Part shown: piece after piece, positions 6,123 through 9,177 of the stretch
Layout of the letters: the number at the start of each line of letters is the position of its first letter
Position numbering within the stretch: the stretch's first letter is position 1
DNA from: an uncultured Candidatus Saccharibacteria bacterium
GTDB lineage: Bacteria > Patescibacteriota > Saccharimonadia > Saccharimonadales > Saccharimonadaceae
Assembly: GCA_937902295.1 (NCBI GenBank)
Contig: CALGUM010000031.1
Coordinates: 1-9,177, forward strand
Direction of reading: 5' to 3'
Length of the DNA: 9,177 nucleotides
Notes under the pieces: generated by a model
Told to the model about the DNA's origin: nothing
The model's database searches: none
Seen by the model: the letters and a program-made list of their open reading frames with translations, nothing else
Position numbers and translations under genes: made by a program

Positions 6123-6827
6123 TTAGTCACGCATATCAAAATTTGTCAGCACCTGGGCATCACTCACCTGCCACTCAGCAATACTCGTGCGGCGCAGCTC
6201 AGTACAATACGCACCCGTACCAAGTGCTTTTCCAATATCCACGCCAAGACTACGAATGTACGTGCCGCTACTGACATGTGTGCGTACTTTGACCTCTGGA
6301 TAACTGTACTCGATTAGATCGAGACTATGAATCGTAATCGTGCGCAGTGGGATCTCTACCTCTTTGCCGTCGCGCGCAAGTTTGTACGCCCGCACGCCGT
6401 TAATCTTGAGTGCACTAAATATCGGTGGACGCTGCTGAATATCGCCAGTGAATTGTTGCAATACCTGCTCGACTTCTTCGCGCGTCGGTTGTGCGTCAGA
6501 AATATCGCTCAACTCGCCTTCTGGGTCGCCTGTCGTGCTTGTCTGGCCAAGCCGAAACGTAGCTTCGTACTCTTTATCAAGTTTAAGGAACTCACCAGCA
6601 CGCTTGGTCGCATCGCCGAGTACTATTACCAGTAGACCGGTAGCAAATGGATCGAGCGTGCCGGCGTGGCCGACTTTGAGTTGGCGCTTGGTGGGCTTCT
6701 CGCCGCGCAGTTTGTACTCGTGGCGAATCTGTCCGCGTAACTTAGCGCAGATATCAAAACTCGTCCAGCCAGACGGTTTATCGATAAGTAGTAGGCCATT
6801 GTCGGCTCGGGAGAGATCGAATTGCAT
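6123..6827 (-). CDS. truB: tRNA pseudouridine(55) synthase, short form
   Basis: TruB converts U55 in the T-loop of tRNAs to pseudouridine. The 234 residues begin with the typical GLLLIDKPSGWTSFD (11-25). The catalytic motif GHAGTLDPFATGLL (53-66) carries the catalytic Asp59. Further motifs are RPPIFSALKINGVRAYKLAR (133-152) and SSGTYIRSLGVDIGKAL (186-202). The protein stops soon after LRRTSIAEW, so it lacks most of the C-terminal PUA domain found in enzymes of about 310 residues; this fits genome reduction. Residues 31-52 before the catalytic motif are basic and somewhat longer than in E. coli. Its -10 (TATAAT) is 8 nt before the ATG, giving a leader of about 2 nt. No terminator is seen after it, so it may read into the unknown gene 60 nt downstream. 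Confidence 0.96.
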   Translation of the reverse strand: MQFDLSRADNGLLLIDKPSGWTSFDICAKLRGQIRHEYKLRGEKPTKRQLKVGHAGTLDPFATGLLVIVLGDATKRAGEFLKLDKEYEATFRLGQTSTTGDPEGELSDISDAQPTREEVEQVLQQFTGDIQQRPPIFSALKINGVRAYKLARDGKEVEIPLRTITIHSLDLIEYSYPEVKVRTHVSSGTYIRSLGVDIGKALGTGAYCTELRRTSIAEWQVSDAQVLTNFDMRD

Positions 6828-6835
6828 TACGGACT

Positions 6836-6841
6836 ATTATA
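6836..6841 (-). promoter_or_regulatory. truB promoter -10
   Basis: Perfect TATAAT on the minus strand, ending 8 nt before the truB ATG; expected start at 6829. No -35 is recognisable at 16-18 nt and the TGn extension is TAG instead. It shares the divergent gap with the rightward hydrolase promoter. Confidence 0.6.
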
Positions 6842-6848
6842 CTAGAAT

Positions 6849-6877
6849 TTGCTTTTTGTTATATATAGTGTTTAAAT
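6849..6877 (+). promoter_or_regulatory. Promoter of the alpha/beta hydrolase gene
   Basis: TTGCTT (6849-6854), 17-nt spacer, TTAAAT (6872-6877) preceded by TGT. The expected start is about 6884, 4 nt before the ATG at 6888 and downstream of the ATG at 6879. A second -10-like TATAGT lies at 6864-6869 and would permit the earlier start, but has no -35 or TG. Confidence 0.5.
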
Positions 6878-6887
6878 AATGTTATAT

Positions 6888-7829
6888 ATGTCAGTTCACC
6901 ATGACGGCCAGCCGACTTTTGACGAGCAGGAGTTTCACCGCGAAATCGACCATCCTGTCACAATCGATGACCCCTATTCGACAAACGAATATCGGTTATA
7001 CCTTCTAAATCGCGCCTACGAGGGAGCGCGTCCGTTAGTGGTTTACAACGGCCTTGGTTCGACGCCTAATACACTCATCGGTCAACTGCATCTCAAATCG
7101 TACGCACAAGAGATCCCTCGGCCTATTATCGCACCAATGAACATGCAGTCATCAAACGCGGCGCAGCGGCGAAAATTTGCCGACGGCCACGCATGGGCAC
7201 TGGAAAAAGTCAGCAATGAGGCTGTCGACATAACCGGCATGTCGTGGGGCGGTGTGCTGGCGTATTCAGTGGCAGAATCCATCCAAGATAAGGCAAATCA
7301 TCTCACTACTACCTCATCAGTAGGTACTCGCGCTCATCTGGCACACTACGCGCTCGGTGCGATACGCCTTCTCGCTACCGAAGCGCGGCAAATCAACAAA
7401 TCGCTTGGCGCGGCCATCCAAGACACACATGCGGCCGACATCAAGCACCCACACCCGCCAGCATCGATAGCACCATTTGACAAATTACAGCGCGCTCGCT
7501 TGATCGGCGGCCGTTCGTTTCAATCCTTGGCGACGACACTTCATCCAGACACCACCTGGCACGATATTATTGGAGAGCACGACGTTTTGAGCAATGTACG
7601 TGAGCATGTGGCGACGATTGAGCAACGCAATACACTTCACCCAGACTCATCATCGATTAGTGTCGTACAAAACCACGGGCATCTGTGGGCACACATGCGA
7701 CCAACTCTCGCGCGATTAGTACACGAATCATTGCAGTACGACAAGCAGACGCCGCTGATATATTATCGAGCACGAAATGATCTTTCGGATATCGATCGCC
7801 TCGATCTGCCTCGTGACGAAAGTGCATAA
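6888..7829 (+). CDS. Alpha/beta hydrolase fold protein
   Basis: A 313-residue protein with an alpha/beta-hydrolase layout. A strand and possible oxyanion loop, LVVYNGLGST, lie at about 50-59. The nucleophile elbow ITGMSWGG carries Ser119. A likely acid Asp232 lies in IIGEHDVLSN after a strand, and the likely catalytic His is in VVQNHGHLW (His263 or His265). The order Ser-Asp-His and spacing fit the family. No signal peptide is seen, so it is probably cytoplasmic. The substrate is unknown: esterase, lipase or amidase are all possible. An in-frame ATG at 6879 would add three residues; I prefer 6888 because the best promoter starts the RNA between the two. Neither has a Shine-Dalgarno. A deacetylase gene follows after 18 nt, which suggests related roles. 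Confidence 0.8.
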   Translation: MSVHHDGQPTFDEQEFHREIDHPVTIDDPYSTNEYRLYLLNRAYEGARPLVVYNGLGSTPNTLIGQLHLKSYAQEIPRPIIAPMNMQSSNAAQRRKFADGHAWALEKVSNEAVDITGMSWGGVLAYSVAESIQDKANHLTTTSSVGTRAHLAHYALGAIRLLATEARQINKSLGAAIQDTHAADIKHPHPPASIAPFDKLQRARLIGGRSFQSLATTLHPDTTWHDIIGEHDVLSNVREHVATIEQRNTLHPDSSSISVVQNHGHLWAHMRPTLARLVHESLQYDKQTPLIYYRARNDLSDIDRLDLPRDESA

Positions 7830-7832
7830 ACA

Positions 7833-7841
7833 TGAGATACT
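7833..7841 (+). promoter_or_regulatory. Promoter of the PIG-L gene, leaderless
   Basis: TGAGATACT: extended TGn with a GATACT hexamer ending 6 nt before the ATG at 7848, placing the expected RNA start on the A of the ATG. A weak GTGACG lies at -35 distance (7813-7818) inside the hydrolase gene. The downstream gene could thus be transcribed alone as well as with the hydrolase. Confidence 0.45.
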
Positions 7842-7847
7842 ACACGT

Positions 7848-8534
7848 ATGAAAAAGTTCTTGTTTGCGATATTCGCTCATCCCGATGACGAGGCATTTGG
7901 ACCAAGTGGAACACTCATCCTCGAAAGCCAAGCGGGCGCAGAGCTTCACCTGATCACTCTTACTAACGGTGAACATGGGCAAAATCCCGACAATATCGAA
8001 AACCTCGGTGAGGCACGACTCGAGGAGTGGTATCGGGCTGCATCACTTATTGGTGCACAGACGACACATCATCTCGGCTATGTGGACAGTCAACTTTCAA
8101 ATAGCCTCTTGCCCAAGATACAGCAACGCCTGATCGATATTATTCGCGAGACAACGACAGGTACGCAAGGTAAGTATGAGATTGAGATTATGACAACCGA
8201 TGACAATGGCATCACCGGACATATCGACCACACTGTCGCATCTCGTGCTGCCACCTTTGCATTTTACACCCTTAAAGGTGACGGCCATCCGCTCACACGC
8301 ATCCGCTACGCCTGTATCTCGCGCGAGCAATTATCTTCGCATACTATCGACTGGATCTACATGCCAGCAGGTCGAGCGCCAGAAGAAATTGACGAAACAA
8401 TTGATGCAAGACAGGTAGTCGAAACAGTTCGCGAGGTAGTGCGTTGTCATCACACTCAGCGTCACGACGGCCAGACACACCTCGACACACGAGGTGATGC
8501 GATTGCTATCAATCACTTTTTGGTACGCTCCTAA
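7848..8534 (+). CDS. PIG-L/LmbE-family zinc deacetylase
   Basis: Members remove acetyl groups from N-acetylglucosamine-type sugars (MshB, GlcNAc-PI deacetylase, BshB) using zinc. The N-terminus holds the diagnostic AHPDDE at 10-15: His11 and Asp14 as metal ligands, Asp13 as probable base. The third ligand, His128, is in GHIDHT (124-129) after the strand IEIMTTDDNG. LGEARLEEWYRAASLIGA (53-70) is the conserved helix region. At 228 residues it has the usual length. The hydrophobic start MKKFLFAIFA is the first strand of the fold rather than a signal peptide. The real substrate is not readable: thiol cofactor precursor, cell-wall sugar or lipid-linked sugar all fit. It has no Shine-Dalgarno and a -10 directly upstream. 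Confidence 0.93.
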   Translation: MKKFLFAIFAHPDDEAFGPSGTLILESQAGAELHLITLTNGEHGQNPDNIENLGEARLEEWYRAASLIGAQTTHHLGYVDSQLSNSLLPKIQQRLIDIIRETTTGTQGKYEIEIMTTDDNGITGHIDHTVASRAATFAFYTLKGDGHPLTRIRYACISREQLSSHTIDWIYMPAGRAPEEIDETIDARQVVETVREVVRCHHTQRHDGQTHLDTRGDAIAINHFLVRS

Positions 8535-8535
8535 C

Positions 8536-8567
8536 AAAAATCACCGCTGAATGTCCAGCGGTGATTT
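8536..8567. terminator. Bidirectional terminator between convergent genes
   Basis: A perfect 12-bp stem: 8538-8549 (AAATCACCGCTG) pairs with 8556-8567, with a 6-nt loop. Leftward it is followed by TTTTT, so it is a strong terminator for the proline-rich gene whose stop is at 8573. Rightward only TTT follows, so it terminates the PIG-L transcript less strongly. Confidence 0.88.
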
Positions 8568-8572
8568 GCAGC

Positions 8573-9177
8573 TTATTGCTGACCAGGTATCTTAAATTCT
8601 TTTGGGTCAGCTGGCATCGCACTTTGCGCAGGTGCGTCGGGCGCTTGCGGCAATACACTCCCAAGCTGTTCTGGAGGAAGTGGTGCGTGTGGCGCTTCCA
8701 CAATCGGTGGTGGCGGAGCGAGTGGCGCAGGTGCCTGAGGTTGGTTGTCCATAACTGGTGGCATGCCGCCTTGTGGCATCGGTGGAAGCGGCGGCAACTG
8801 TGAAAAATCAGGCATCGGTGGCGGTGGCGGAGCGAGTGGCGCACCAATTCCCGGCGCAATTGTTTCGTTCTGCTGCTGCGGCGCTGGTGCGGCGGGTGCA
8901 TTTTCTATGATTGCAAGAGGATCAAAAGGTTTTGGATCTGGTGCGGCCTCGATTACCGCGTTCACTGCCTCGATCGCCGCCGTGGACGGTGGCTCCACAT
9001 CAACACCTCGGGTACGCTTGTCGATGTCCTCTAGGGTCCCGCTCGAATCAGCTGGAGAGGCGCTCATATTGGCGAAGGGGTCAATGGAAGGTACCGTGTC
9101 ATTTTGCCCTACGCTGTTGATCGGAGAGTTAAAAGTAGGCTCAGTGTCACCTACATACGCTCCGCCGTGTGGTCGAA
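8573..9177 (-). CDS. Proline-rich, probably disordered protein (5' end outside window)
   Basis: The frame is open from the right edge: 36 codons lie upstream of the first visible Met (9067) without a stop, so the true start is beyond the window and this is a 200-residue C-terminal part. It is rich in Pro and Ala with runs such as PLAPPPPPMPDF and PLAPPPPIVEAP, a PPLPPMPQGG stretch, and few charged or aromatic residues. It has no visible membrane segment and is very likely disordered. The end is DPKEFKIPGQQ. The upstream residues (TVPSIDPFANMSASP) run smoothly into the rest, with a DPF/DPL element that recurs at KPFDPLAII. Such regions often link or tether surface or division proteins, but no domain identifies the role. 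The gene is convergent with PIG-L and ends at a strong terminator. Confidence 0.85.
   Translation of the reverse strand, partial: RPHGGAYVGDTEPTFNSPINSVGQNDTVPSIDPFANMSASPADSSGTLEDIDKRTRGVDVEPPSTAAIEAVNAVIEAAPDPKPFDPLAIIENAPAAPAPQQQNETIAPGIGAPLAPPPPPMPDFSQLPPLPPMPQGGMPPVMDNQPQAPAPLAPPPPIVEAPHAPLPPEQLGSVLPQAPDAPAQSAMPADPKEFKIPGQQ
8703..8843. repeat. In-frame direct repeat in the proline-rich gene
   Basis: The 19-nt unit TGGCGGAGCGAGTGGCGCA occurs at 8711-8729 and 8825-8843, each preceded by ATCGGTGG (8703-8710 and 8814-8821); the second copy has one extra CGG. The copies lie 114 nt apart, a multiple of three, and encode the two APLAPPPP segments. This suggests internal duplication, with the extra codon adding one Pro. 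Confidence 0.85.

Noticed and set aside
8561..8803. A Trp/Arg-rich rightward ORF
   Set aside because: It is the antisense shadow of the proline-rich gene (Pro codons read backwards as Trp and Arg).
9065..9067. ATG at 9067 as the true start of the proline-rich gene
   Set aside because: The frame stays open for 36 more codons to the window edge and no ribosome site or promoter is apparent.
1..9177. CRISPR array, tRNA or rRNA genes, insertion sequences
   Set aside because: No regularly spaced repeats, cloverleaf-like sequence, rRNA segments, transposase motifs or terminal inverted repeats were seen.
1..9177. Recoding of TGA as an amino acid
   Set aside because: All recognised proteins are full length in the standard code with no in-frame TGA needed.

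Overview
The window looks like chromosomal DNA of a small-genome bacterium of the Candidate Phyla Radiation (Patescibacteria); Saccharibacteria is my best guess, at moderate confidence. Reasons: truB, rpsO and pnp share one strand in their usual order but with other genes between them; TruB is short; the UDG is of family-4 type; gaps are tight; GC is roughly half in the lines I counted by hand. All genes read intact in the standard code. None of the 12 stop codons seen is TGA.

Layout. 1-131: the tail of an unidentified rightward gene, followed by a strong terminator (179-220). 271-3140: leftward operon pnp - 48-residue membrane miniprotein - family-4 uracil-DNA glycosylase. The miniprotein gene has a very strong ribosome binding site. 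The glycosylase appears to have lost three of the four Cys ligands of its iron-sulfur cluster. 3324-5025: leftward ABC exporter pair (ATPase, then a GTG-started permease overlapping it by 8 nt). The ATPase has non-consensus Q-loop, signature and H-switch. 5114-5380: rpsO with its own terminator. 5421-6062: unidentified acidic 213-residue protein, lower in GC. 6123-6827: truB. A 60-nt divergent gap leads to two rightward genes: an alpha/beta hydrolase (6888-7829) and a PIG-L/LmbE-type deacetylase (7848-8534). A bidirectional terminator at 8536-8567 separates these from a leftward proline-rich gene that runs off the right edge (8573-9177).

The most striking signal is promoter placement. Six transcription units (ABC, rpsO, the unknown gene, truB, hydrolase, PIG-L) have a -10 hexamer ending only about 6-10 nt before the start codon, usually with an extended TGn element and no Shine-Dalgarno. 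This predicts leaderless or nearly leaderless mRNAs. Genes inside operons (permease, miniprotein) instead carry clear Shine-Dalgarno sequences, and pnp has a leader of about 90 nt with alternative pairings. The core theme is RNA turnover and ribosome function (TruB, S15, PNPase); the ABC pair, the unknown gene and the two enzymes are accessory.
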